NCBI GenBank assembly: GCA_016946835.1
Contig: JACVTC010000065.1
Coordinates: forward strand, 707,501 to 771,500
Length of the DNA stretch: 64,000 nucleotides
From: Neocallimastix lanati (nom. inval.)
Lineage: Eukaryota; Neocallimastigomycota; Neocallimastigomycetes; Neocallimastigales; Neocallimastigaceae
Direction: 5' to 3'
Shown in pieces: positions 11,940 through 23,300 of the stretch. The notes under the pieces were generated by a model. It saw only the letters and a list, made by a program, of their open reading frames with translations. It made no database searches and was not told the origin of the DNA. Each line of letters begins with the position of its first letter. Within the stretch, counting starts at the first letter, position 1. The position numbers were made by a program, and so were the translations under genes.

Positions 11940-12909
11940 TTTTTAATATCATTTTCTTTGCATTTGAGATTGAAATGACATTCTTTTGTGGAATGTCCGT
12001 TCATATTACATATATAGCAATAACTTTTATTATCCTTCCTTAAATCTATATTTATTTTTCTCATAGTTGATTAAATAAAAAGGTTTTTTGTTTAATTTTG
12101 GAGTTCTTTCCCTCTTGTTAAGGTAATCAAGGTCCATAGGGTCGTCATCTTCATCCTTTTCTTTAGTGTCTTCCCAGTTTTCAACATATTACCTTGCTAA
12201 GATAATTCTTTTGAGAGTTTCTAAGTACTCATCAGGATCACTGTTCAAGTCGAATTGAACAATATTTTTGTATTTATTAGTAAGAATGTTGTATAGGTAT
12301 TTTAATTTTTCTTTGTAATACTTAAATCGATTTCTTCCATCTCTATGAAAATTTCCTTTGTTTGATTTAAAATTTTAATTACTTCATTATTGTTCTTTGG
12401 TCTTAAACTTCTTAGTCTTTTAAGGCAGTACTCCATATCAGCATTGCTGTTACCGTATTTTCCCTTGAGTCTTTTCATAATAAGATAACTGTTAGACGAC
12501 TTATCTCTTTAAAGATTTTTTCGTCAACATTTTTACAGATCAGTAAAGTCAATTTGGCAACCATTTTTATAGCCTCTTTGATAATTAGTCTTTTTGTTCT
12601 ATTATCCATAATGGGTTTCGAACATTATTGTTTATTTCCGCTGGTGCGTCATTGTTTTCTCGAATGGGAAGAGGTTCTTAACCTGAAATTTGGTGGTTTA
12701 AGTTGTTAATAATAACCGTAATGATCCTGTTGGTTGCGTCATTTCCGTTTGGGGCGTAAACAAAGAATTCATCATTTAGATGATCGATAATATCAGCTTC
12801 CAAAAATTCTTCAATACCATGAGTTTTGGCAGAGGATAAAATAAAAAACATCCATTTATTGAAATTGGACTTTCCATATAGGGGTTGGTCTTTTGGTTTC
12901 TTGAGACAT
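11940..12909 (-). pseudogene. copia Gag pseudogene
   Basis: The start ATG is at 12909-12907. After a frameshift the frame reads GKSNFNKWMFFILSSA and GIEEFLEADIIDHL, typical of copia-type Gag N-termini (G-x-SNF-x-x-W). Later frames contain MDNRTKRLIIKEAIKM and finally the CCHC knuckle CYICNMNGHSTKEC. At least two frameshifts and several stops interrupt it, so no functional Gag can be made. In intact elements this protein forms the particle, and the knuckle binds the genomic RNA. Confidence 0.8.
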
Positions 12910-13597
12910 GCCGTATTTTCAACAAAGTTTTAATATTAGAATAGAATCAAATTGAGACTATTAATCTGATATATGTTATTTATTTATTTAATATAATAAT
13001 AATATGAAAGTATTATGGTTATTAATGAGAGAAGTAGATATTTCATTCATGATATTTTATATAGAACTTATATCACATGAATACATTTGTTACGAAAATA
13101 CAAGTTACACGAAATAATTAAAATGATTGTTAACATAAATTTATATAATATAAACGTATTAATTTCAAATAAAAATAGAATTTAAAATAACGAAATTTAA
13201 TTTCAATTAATCTATTAGTGAATTCCAATTTTAAGTACACTAATATTTTGTGACATTTAATGTTGAAATAATTGAATTGAAATCTCAATCTCAATTACTT
13301 ATATATCAAAAATTAGCAATATTATTTATTTAATTATAAATAATATACATTTAAATAATTAATAAATTAATAATTAATATAAATTCTTATTTAATATATT
13401 TTAAATTAATAAAATATTTATATAAAATTAAATTTACTTTTAAATTTATTAACTAACATATCTACTTATATTTGAACATGTAAATGAAAACTTTTAGTAA
13501 GAAATTACTAAATTAACATTATTTTCAATATGTTTCATTTGGGGTAGTGTACCACCATAAAAAAACAAAATTTAGGTAGAAAATTTAGGTTTGATGT
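12910..13597. other. AT-rich flank on the 5' side of the copia remnant
   Basis: A 5' LTR of the copia element should lie here. A segment bounded by TG at 12974 and TACCA at 13553 has LTR-like ends when read on the minus strand, but I found no partner copy, so no LTR is called. A roughly 130-bp stretch at 13266-13400 is repeated, diverged, about 342 bp further right at 13609-13740. Confidence 0.4.
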
Positions 13598-14105
13598 TAA
13601 AATTATAACTAAATTGAAATCTCAATTTCAGTTATTTGCATTTCAATAGTTAAAAATATTATTTATTTAATTATGAATAATATATATTTACATTATTAAT
13701 AATTGATATAAATTCTTATTTAATATTCTCAGAATTATCTTAGGCCTAATAATTCTGAGAATATTAATAAATAAGACCTATATTAATAATTAATTTTAAT
13801 TATTTATTTATGAAGTCACATGTATTTTATTTTTATTATGTTTATATATATGTTTACAACATATCTATATTATTTTTCAATTATTCAAATTAATTATATA
13901 ATTGCAAATTAATTTATTAGTTATATTAAAAAATTTAAGCGTATCGATATTATTAATATCTTAATATTATATTAATAATTATAAATATTTTATAATTAAA
14001 TACTATTATTATGTAACTTACAAGTATAAAAGGAAGATGTAAAAATCCATCTTTTATTTTCTTTGTACAGTCATTGTAAAATTACTTTAGTAGTAATATT
14101 TTATA
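13598..14105 (+). repeat. LTR-like dispersed repeat, copy 1
   Basis: About 500 bp here match 39872-40378 in the opposite orientation, diverged by substitutions and small indels. It contains a 40-bp palindrome and a TATA box (TATAAAA at 14025-14031) followed by a stretch that would form a transcript start, so it resembles the promoter half of an LTR. No coding sequence is attached. Confidence 0.75.
13724..13763. repeat. 40-bp near-perfect palindrome
   Basis: Arms TATTCTCAGAATTAT and ATAATTCTGAGAATA surround a centre containing TTAGGCCTAA, with one unpaired C. The inverted copy at about 40213-40250 keeps one arm and the AGGCCT centre but has lost pairing in the other arm. It could be a regulatory site in the LTR or a cruciform-forming element. 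Confidence 0.8.
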
Positions 14106-15687
14106 GACATTTCATTATTAAATAAAAAGATATCATATTAATTGAATAATTTAATTATTAAAGTTAATTATAAATAAAATTTTATTATTATACTAAATTA
14201 TTTAAATATATTTATTAGGGTCACTATATATCCATATTGCATATTATTATATAGACATATCAATCTAGTAAATCTTTTTAATAAATCATATTATTATTTT
14301 ATTTAATTTAAAACATAAATTAAATTAAAATATTCACATAACTATAATATTTTACTAAATTATAATACTTCTACGAGGCACATATCTAAACTTGTATAAT
14401 ACATTTGAAAGTACCTTAATCAGGATGATAACACTAAATACCAAATAATTATATTCATAAAAAGAATACACTTTGATAATAATTTTAAGTTACTTAGTTC
14501 TTTTTATATTTAATTTTAGTTTATTACTTTTAAAAAGTTAATTTCCTATAAACAGGAGTTTTATACTTTTTCTCTGATTTCATAACAAGATTTGATTCGA
14601 ACCTGCATATTTTAATCAATAATAGAATTAAACTAAATAATTATTACATTTATTTATGCAGAAATAATAAAATTAAAAATTAAGAAATATTTTCTTTTAA
14701 TATTCCTTTATTAATCACTATTGTTGTTCATTAATTTTAGTTATTATTATTATTATTTATTTTATTATTCTATATACTATAAAGAGTTTTATATCAAAAC
14801 AAATTATAATAATACAAAACACTCAATTATAAAATAAATTCTTTTATTAAAAATAATCGTTTTATGAAAAATCTTTTATTAAGTAGTTCTTATTATGTTA
14901 TGAACTATAAAATCGTTAATAACAATTACTTTATTTCAATAAAGAAAATTTACAATATTTATATTTTTTCTTAATTATATTCTAATATATTAAATTAATT
15001 TAATTTACATATATTCAATTTTAATATTAATAATAATTAATTAGTAAATTTTATAATTAAGTTTTTATTTAAAATATAATTTTTATTTAGTCTTAATAAT
15101 ATTTTATTGCATTATTATTTTGTATAATTATTACTATAATTTAAATTACAATAATCCTACAAAGGATTAATCAAAAGATTTAAACATGTATTTATATAAA
15201 ATAATTAATTATTAAAATACTAATTATTAATATGAATATGTAATAGTATAAGTTTGATATTGATAATATAACTAAAATAATAATATAAATATTTAATATA
15301 AATAAAATATAAGAATCTAATATAGCTAAATATTATATTTTATAATTAAAATATAATATGTAAAGATTTTGATAATAAATTAATATAAAAAGGGAGTATT
15401 GCATTTCGACATAATTTATGTTTATTCATGTATTACAATGTGGCATGTAAAAATAAATGAATAGGAATAGGGTTAAATTTATTTTTATTTTTATTTTTAT
15501 TTTTATTTAATTTTAATAACATTTACAGTTAAAAAAAAATATATATAATAAAGTAATAAAATAAAAAATAAAAAATAATAATTAAAAATTAAAAAAAATA
15601 AATAATAAAGTAAAATATAAAATAAAAAAAATAAATAATAAAGTAAAATATAAAATAAAAAAAATAAATAATAAAGTAAAATATAAA

Positions 15688-15724
<37 letters not shown>

Positions 15725-15813
15725 ATAAAATACAATATAAGATAAAAAAAATAGATCAAAACAAAAAAAATTAAAAAATAAAAAATTAAACTTTTAATTT
15801 AAAATATTTATAA
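14106..15813. other. AT-rich stretch before the MULE relic
   Basis: No gene. Apart from repeat b (15041-15360) it contains TTTTTA repeats (15480-15510), a 33-bp unit repeated three times at about 15595-15700 (each with AAAGTAAAATATAAAAT) and an A run of about 32 at 15690-15722, immediately upstream of the transposase relic. Confidence 0.7.
15041..15360 (+). repeat. Dispersed repeat b, copy 1
   Basis: About 320 bp nearly identical, in direct orientation, to 39109-39435. Shared landmarks are AATCCTACAAAGGATT, which is itself palindromic, and AAGATTTAAACATGTATTT. Probably LTR-derived; no gene. Confidence 0.8.
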
Positions 15814-17084
15814 ATGGATGATCAATTAGAAATAAGTGAAATTAATAAAGAAAAAAACCAAATCATTGTAAATAGAAAATATAAATTTAATTTATGGTAT
15901 ACAACGAATAATACAAAAATATTCAAATGTAGTAAATGTAAAACAGTTAAAAAATGTAAATCTTACATTATTCTAAATGATAATAATAAAGTAAAAAAAT
16001 ATGAAAACAAACATACTCATCCAGGAAAAGAATATGATGCATCTGTATCAATAGTAAAACATAAAATGAAAAACCTCAATCCCATTTGATATAAATCCAA
16101 AACATATATATAATGAAATATCTGAAGAAATTGGATTGATATGCCCTGAATATAATTCAATTAAATCCCAAATATCAAGATATATTAAAAGACAACTACC
16201 TCCTGATATATCAAAATTTAATGAAATTCCAGATAAATCTGAATATTATATAAACGAAAGAGATGAAAATTTTATGATATTCAAAAATTCTAATATTATA
16301 ATTTTTCAATCATCATTCCCCATTCCAAACAGAATTGTTTATAAAATACAACGAAAATATGTTTGCTGATGGTACATTTTATATTGCACCAATATTTGGT
16401 TATCAAGTGTTTATAACAAGAGTATTTGCTCCAGAAATAAATAGTTTTTATACTACATCACTATCTATATTAAATAATAAAGAACAAGTAACCTATGAAT
16501 TGTTATTTGAAGAATTAAAAAAGAATGAAAGTAAATATAATAATAATATTATAGTTACACCAAAAATTTTGCGTTGTGATTCTGAAAAAAGTATATCCAA
16601 TGCTTCCATTAAAATATTTCATAATATTACTATTAAATATTGTGTATGGCATTATAAAAGATCGTTAGAAGTTCAAAAAAAATAAATTATGTTATAATGA
16701 AGTTGAAAATAATCATAAAATTTATTTGTTATATAAAGCTATTACAAATTTTCCTTTTATAAATTCTGAATATATATTTGATATTTATAATTTTATTAAA
16801 ATTATATGTCAAATATATAATTATTTCAATTTTTAAATTTTTTGGAATATTTTAATAAGACTTATTTATATAAATATGATATTCAATATTGGAATTATTA
16901 TAACGATATAAACTACATAACAAATATTGCTTCAGAATCCTTTAGCAATTACTTAAAAAAATTTTTTTACAAAAAACCTTCTTTATATGAATTGATTTAT
17001 AATTTAAAAAGAGAAGAATCTTTATCTTACAATAATTACAAAAGGAAGGAGTTTGGAAAAAAAAAGAATATTAACAAAAACTAA
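15814..17084 (+). pseudogene. MULE-type transposase pseudogene
   Basis: A single coding region broken by at least three frameshifts (near 16085, 16340 and 16680) and a stop before 16842. Its pieces read in order: an N-terminal FLYWCH/WRKY-like zinc-binding segment (FKCSKCKT, then ENKHTHPG), a linker, then MFADGTFYIAPIFGYQVFI followed by LNNKEQVTYELLFEELK, which matches the MULE transposase domain with the first catalytic Asp in ADGTF. Next come a candidate second acidic position in CDSEKS, the characteristic CVWHYKRSL, and a tail with ASESFSNYLKKFF. In intact elements the protein would cut and move a Mutator-like DNA transposon. Terminal inverted repeats were not found by eye. The short ATG-started frame at 15814 is the likely original start. 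Confidence 0.8.
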
Positions 17085-18465
17085 TGAAATCAATGATTTC
17101 ATTAAAAAATACAAAAAAAAAGGAATCCGAATTGATTGATAAAAAATGTCATAAAATGATATCATTGATTTATGGTATAAATGTTTAATAGAATTAAACA
17201 CACTCTAAATTTATAAATAATAATTAACTAGAATATATATAGTTTAAATTATATTTATATCAATATCAATATATTTTATTAATATCAATATCAATATATT
17301 TTATTAATATTAATATCAATATTTAAATTTTATTAATACAATTTTTTTAATTTGGAATTTTCCAAAGAAATAATTGATATTGATAAGTTTAATATTAATA
17401 AAAGAAATATTGATAAGATTTTGATAAACTATAAAGAAAATTGATAAAATAAACTATATAATATTGATAAGGATTTTAATAATAATAAAATATAGATAAG
17501 AATAATAAAGGTAGCATAGATAAGGAATTAATATTAAATATACTTTTTTAAATAGTATAATTTAATTTGTACTAATTAGGAATATAGATTAATTTATTAG
17601 AATATAGAAAGTTCCAAAAGAATAAAGAATCAAATAATTTGTTTAAGGGTTAAATGAATCATTTAAGATGCATAACCAAAAGAACATTATTTGGGCATTC
17701 TTTACCAAAGTTGATAAATTTTAGAAATTATCTTAATTTTAATATAGAATTAAAAAGTGATAATTTCAATTTATTTTAATAAAAACTGTATAAGTTATTT
17801 ATGAATTAAAAAAAATGTTTTATTAAAAATAACACTAAAAAAATTTGATTTATTAGAACACTTGTTTTCTAATATTTTATTTTATAAATCTTTTATTAAA
17901 ATTTATTAAACATTATAAAATTTAAAAGTGATTATTAAAATTATAAAATTAATTAATAATAATAATAATAATAATATTTACATGAAATATTTACAAGTAT
18001 TTATAATTTTCTTTAAAATTAAACTATTTATAATTTATAAATAAAAAGAATAATTAAATAAAATAAAAGTAATAAAATTAATAATAAAATAAATAATTAA
18101 TAATAAAATAAATAAATTTGTTTATTATAAAAATAATTAAAAATATTTTGTTATTTAAATTAATTAATTTTGTTATTATAAAAATATTATTTAATTATAA
18201 AATTAATTATAAAAATTATTATAAAACTAATTATAAAAATTAATTATTTTATTTTAAATTTAATCTTAATATTTTTATTTTGAAAAATATATAATATTTC
18301 TTTCATATCTGAGTATTAATGTAATTTTTAAGTGTAATTTATTTGTTTTAATTAATTAATTAATTAATTAATTTTTTATTTTATTAAATTATTATTAAAC
18401 TTTGCTAAGGTTAGTTTTGATTTTATGTATAATAAAATTTCAAGATTTATTAATTTTGTTATTTA
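17085..18465. other. AT-rich stretch with LTR debris
   Basis: No gene. A segment ending at about 17707 with TTCTTTACCA shares its last bases with the right end of the element A LTR and also has the GAAAGTTCCA motif seen in other LTRs here, so it is probably an old solo LTR whose left end I cannot place. The rest is simple AT-rich DNA. Confidence 0.45.
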
Positions 18466-18470
18466 GTAAA

Positions 18471-19470
18471 TGTAAGAATCTATAATTATTTTTAACAAAA
18501 TAATTATATATTCTTAGTTAGGTTATAATTAATATAACTTTTATTTAACTCATATTTCATTTATACAATTAATTATAATTAATAATTTATTTAATTATAT
18601 ATTAAAATTTTATTTAGTTTAATATTAAAAATTTATTTAATCAAATAATTTTTATACATTTAAAATAATATTAAATTTATTTAATTATTCACTTAATTAT
18701 TAAATTTATTAGTTTTAGTTTTCTCTCACTTATTAAATCATAAACTAAAACACTATTCTGTATTTTATCATGTATTCTGTATTCTATCATGTATTCTGTA
18801 TTGTATTAATCATGTATTTTATTATTAATGTATTGTTTTATATTTTTTATGTAAAGTTCTATAAAATAGAACTAAATAGATTAAATTTTAAATTTTATGA
18901 TCGAAATAATTTTCATTATTTTATTCTTTCATTTTCGATCATTATATTAGATTAAGTAATCGGTTAATTAAGGTTTTTCCAATTACTTCTTAAAAGTAAT
19001 CGGTTTTACTTAATTAACGCGATGATCGATATGGATAGAATATCGATCAAAAAACTTATCTAGGTTTTTCTTCTAGTCTTTTCCTAGATAAGAGATTTGT
19101 TAAGATTAGAACCCCTTTTGATTTTAACCTTATTTTGACAAAAAAGTATAAATAAGGCTCTTGAGTTCTCTTTGAGAAATCAAGAGTTATTATTATAACA
19201 ATTATAATATAATAATAATAACAATAAGTTTTAACATTTAAAAATTTTTAATAAATAATAAAACAAATTATTTTAATAAAACAAATTTTATAATTAAAAC
19301 TTTTCCTTATCAATTTTAGTGTTTCGTCTATTATAATTCGTTATAATAAACTCGATAATTAGAAAGAACCATAGGTAAGTATGATTCTTTTCTAAACCTT
19401 TAATATTAGCAGTTAGAGCTAATATTAATGATTAATAATTTAATTATAATTTTTTAATTAAATTATTACA
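18471..19470 (+). mobile_element. Solo LTR, 1000 bp, with 5-bp TSD
   Basis: The segment starts TGTAA and ends TTACA (inverted termini of TG...CA type) and is flanked on both sides by GTAAA (18466-18470 and 19471-19475), a perfect 5-bp target duplication. It contains a TATA box (TATAAATA at 19147-19154) followed by a 7-bp hairpin (CTCTTGA/TCAAGAG), so it is probably a plus-oriented LTR left by LTR-LTR recombination. Three inverted repeats crowd the region just upstream of the TATA box (18963-19091). Before element A inserted, its right end lay only 17 bp from the tRNA-Ile gene. No internal sequence of this family is in the window. Confidence 0.8.
18963..19091. promoter_or_regulatory. Cluster of inverted repeats upstream of a TATA box
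   Basis: Three perfect inverted repeats: GTTAATTAAG (18963) with its complement at 19009-19018; GATCGATAT (19024) with ATATCGATC (19040-19048) across 7 bases; TTATCTAGG (19056) with CCTAGATAA (19083-19091). AAGTAATCGGTT also occurs twice. The position, about 55-180 bp upstream of the TATA box of the solo LTR, suggests binding sites for dimeric regulators; this is inference. Confidence 0.5.
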
Positions 19471-19475
19471 GTAAA

Positions 19476-20310
19476 TGTTATGGTTCGGGTTTTATTAGAA
19501 TTTTTATTTAATTATTTATTTTCAATATTTTTCTGTCTACATTTTAATTCTTGAAAAACTTCACTTATTTATACTTTTTGAAAAAAAATAAATATGTAAA
19601 GCCTTTCTACATTTTGTTATCATATTTAAAAAAAATAATCTACTATTACTAATTACTTCAATTTTATATTAATTTAAATTAATTAATTCATAAATATTTT
19701 TATTTTAATAAATTTTGTTTATATAATTTTATATTATTTTTCATATACTAAAACTAAATTATTTAATATATACGAAAAGAAACAAACAAAATTTAAAAAG
19801 ATTTTACAGAAAAATAAAGTTATTTTAATCAAGAATGTTAATATAATATTCTTATATTTTATATAAAATAAATTTAAAAACTATAATATATTTAATATTT
19901 ATTATTAATCAATTAAGATTTGATTTTATTTGTGGGGAATAAAAAAATATTAAATAATCAATTTAAAAATAAAATAAAATACTAAAAAGAATACAAGTTT
20001 AATATTGATACAATATAATAATAATATAATAATATATTTGAAAATAAAAATAAAATATTAATATTGATAATAAACACTTTAATAAAATAATAAAATTTAA
20101 GGTTAAATTATAGATATTGATATTAATAATAAAAATATAGAATTATTGATAATATTTTAGAAACTTTTAATAAAAATAAAAAAAATATATTTAGAAAATA
20201 TTTTAGTATAGAAAATATAGTAAAGTAATATTAAGTAAAGAATAATATACTGGATTCTAAAGTAAGTTGAAATTCTAATTAATAATCCATTATATGTTCG
20301 TTCTTTACCA
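19476..20310 (-). repeat. Element A 3' LTR
   Basis: 835 bp with TG...CA ends on either strand (plus strand TGTTATGG ... TTTACCA). It appears identical to 27666-28500. It is bounded internally by the purine-rich tract and externally by TAAA. Confidence 0.95.
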
Positions 20311-20326
20311 AGATGCCCCCACTAAG
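20311..20326 (-). promoter_or_regulatory. Element A polypurine tract
   Basis: On the minus strand AGTGGGGGCATCT directly abuts the 3' LTR. This is the expected primer for plus-strand DNA synthesis. The G5 run stands out strongly in this AT-rich DNA. Confidence 0.7.
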
Positions 20327-20333
20327 ACTCAAG

Positions 20334-23300
20334 CTAATCTATAGCTGAGTTATACTTTACTATATTTTTCAAATGGACATTACGATTCATTTGAATCATA
20401 GTATTTGGGTCCGCAAGTGTTACGGTATTAAATTGTTTTTTTATTACTTTTAAAGGACCGACAAAATAAGGTTCTAATTTAGAACGACTAAAATTTCGAA
20501 CAAGAACTAAATCACCGATTCTTATGTTTTTGGAATTTTTCATGCTATTTTTTTCTTCCCTTCGATTGGCCCAATATTTACTTGCGTTCTTTACATTTTC
20601 AGCTGCTTCCATGGTCCACCTATAATGTGAGATAAATTTTTCTAAAAGAATTTCATCTGAAGATTTATTCACTCCTTGTGTAGGTCTAGCAGCAATGTCG
20701 AAAGGCTGTTGATCCTCACGACCATAAACTAATTCGAAGCTAGAATGTTTGGTTACAGAATTCTTTGTAGTTCTAAGGGCCCACAAGGCTGAAGGTAATA
20801 CCTCATCCCAGTCTTTATTTTCTTCACCAAGTAATCTCAATAATTTACCAATTTCTTTATTCCTATTTTCAACCAATCCATTACTTTCCGGGTGATAGGT
20901 AGTGGTAAATTTTACGTAAACATCATATAAGTCCAGGAATATTTTAGTCATATCCGATGTGAATTGAACGCCATTATCCGTTGTAATGACTTGAGGAACT
21001 CCATGTCTAGCGAAAACATTTATTAAAAACTTAATGATGTCCTTAGATGTAATATTTTCAGTAGGTTCAGCCTCCACCCACTTTGTGAAATAATCCACCG
21101 CAACAATGATATATTGGTTTTTATTACCAGTTTTTATTAAGGGACCAATAATATCAAGTCCAAGATGAGTAAAAGGGCCTTCAACTTCTGTTGGAATGTT
21201 TTCGGTTGGTTCTGGATATGGCTGAGGGCGATTTAACTGACATTTTTCGCATTTTGAAATTATCCGTTTTATATCGTTGACCATATCATTCCAGTAGTAA
21301 CTTTTTCTAAGTCTTTGATATGTTTTATAATAACCTTCATGGCCAACATGATGTGCTTCTAGAATTAATTTTAATTTTTCATTTATTTCGGTAACAAGTT
21401 TTCTATAATTATTTCCATCTATAAAATAATCTATACCATCAATCTTTGTAAATTTTTCTTCAATAAATTCTTTAATTACTTTAGAAAGTGAATCATTTTC
21501 ATCATCTTTATTCGTTTTTATAGCTAATACCTTTTGTTCTTTATCGTTCTTCATTCTAGATAAAGCGTCGGCTACTACATTCTTTTTACCTTGCTCATAA
21601 CGAATATCCACTTTTAGCATACTTGCAGTCAAACACCATCTTGTTTGTCGTGCATTATTCGGTTCCTTATTATTAAATAAACCTAGTAGAGGTTTGTGAT
21701 CTGTAAAAACTATGGTTCTAAAGGGGCTTCCCATAATATAAGGTTTTAATTTAGTAATACAATAATATAAAGCCGTTCCTTCCAAATCGGTTATTCCATA
21801 ATTCTTTTCTGCTTTGGTTAAGCTACGGCTAATGAAATGAATCGGGTGTTCTATTTCCGATTCGTCTTTCTGCAATAAAACTCCACCAATACCTTCATAT
21901 GATGCATCTGTTCGAATAATGAATTCTTTGGAAAAATCAGGATATTTTAAAATAGGAGCATTAATTAATTTTTCTTTTAATTTGGTAAAACTTTGTTTTT
22001 GTTCATTATTCCATTTATATTTTACGCCTTTTCTTAATAGCTTACAAAGAGGAGCTGAGGTTTGAGCATATTCATTTATAAAGTTCCTATAATATCCTAC
22101 AGCACCTAAGAATGATCTTAACTCATGTATATTCGTGGGTTCTTTCCAGGCTTTAATTGCTTCAATTTTACTATTTTGAGGACTAAGACCCTTAGTAGAA
22201 ATCTTGTGACCAAGAACTTCAACTTCCGTTTGCATAAAGTGACATTTTTCAATATTAATTTTTAATTTATGTTCCTTGAAGATTGCTAATACCTGCTTTA
22301 TGTGTTGGATATGTTCTTCGACAGTTTTTGAATATATAAGTATATCATCAATAAAGTTGAAAACACATTTTCCGATTAAAGGAAATAAAATTCTATTCAT
22401 TTCCCGTTGGAAGGTAGCCGGAGCTCCAGTTAATCCGAAAGGCATAACTTTGAATTGGTAGTTGCCAAATTTGGTTGTAAAACTGGTTATTTCAACACTT
22501 TCTTCGTCCATTAAGATTTGATGGTAACCTGAGTATAGATCCATAGTAGTAAAGATTTTGGCACCATCTAAACTGTCAAATATCTCGTCAATATATGGAA
22601 GGGTATAAGAGTCTTTTTCGGTTAGATCATTCACCTTGCGGTAGTCCACACACAATCTCCATTTTCCATTAGCCTTTGGGACCACAACAACAGGTGAAGA
22701 CCATTCTGAATAAGATGGTACAACTAGCTTTTTCTTAATAAGTTTAATTAGTTCTTCTTTAATAATATCCGATTTAAATTTGGTTACCCTGTAACATCTT
22801 TGTTTAACAGGTTTTGCGTTCGCTTTCAAGTTAATCTTATGAGGTGCTAAGTCTGACGGGGTTAATTCTTCAGAAGATGTCGCTATAATGTCCAAGTTTT
22901 CTTCAAGTAATTTTACTATTACATCTTTATAATCTTTACAAAGACTTGCTAAAAATTTTTCATCATGGATATACTCTTGCGGAGATAGACCTTCAAGTTT
23001 CTTTAATTCATTATTTGTGTCTTCATCTTCAAGTATTTTCCTTACTATACATACTAATTTTTCTTCTTCTTGGAAATTATTATTAATAGGAGCTATAACG
23101 TCGATTAGTCCTTGAGAATTAAATTGACATAAACTATATCTTATAGGATGGATAAAAAGATTGTGTTCTACTTGAGTTTGAAAATTAATCAACAAATCAT
23201 AAAATGGGTCATCATCATCAATTATACGAAAATCTACTATCATTTTATAATCATTAATCTTAACAGGTATTCGTACAATGATTCCTTCTGAATACTCATC

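Larger units (their letters stand above)
9285..12909 (-). mobile_element. Decayed Ty1/copia element lacking RT-RNase H
   Basis: On the minus strand this reads, in order, a gag start (12909), a CCHC zinc knuckle (about 12019-11978), a protease remnant (about 11594-11561), a GAG_pre-integrase and integrase core (about 11170-10650), the integrase C-terminal region (10610-10221) and an Asn-rich linker (10220-9305). PR before INT with no RT between them is the copia order. Frameshifts and stops break every domain. After the linker the sequence goes straight to a purine tract (minus-strand GCAGGGGG, about 9299-9292); no reverse transcriptase or RNase H is present, so it looks like an internal-deletion derivative. 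LTRs could not be defined with confidence. Confidence 0.85.

Noticed and set aside
12974-13553. Possible copia 5' LTR with TG...CA ends on the minus strand
   Set aside because: No second copy was found and TG/CA ends are common by chance here.
19375-19471. An intron-like GTAAGT...TTACAG pair just after a TATA box
   Set aside because: The segment lies within a solo LTR with defined ends and a target duplication; the CAG is formed by the LTR terminus plus one duplication base, and no exon follows.
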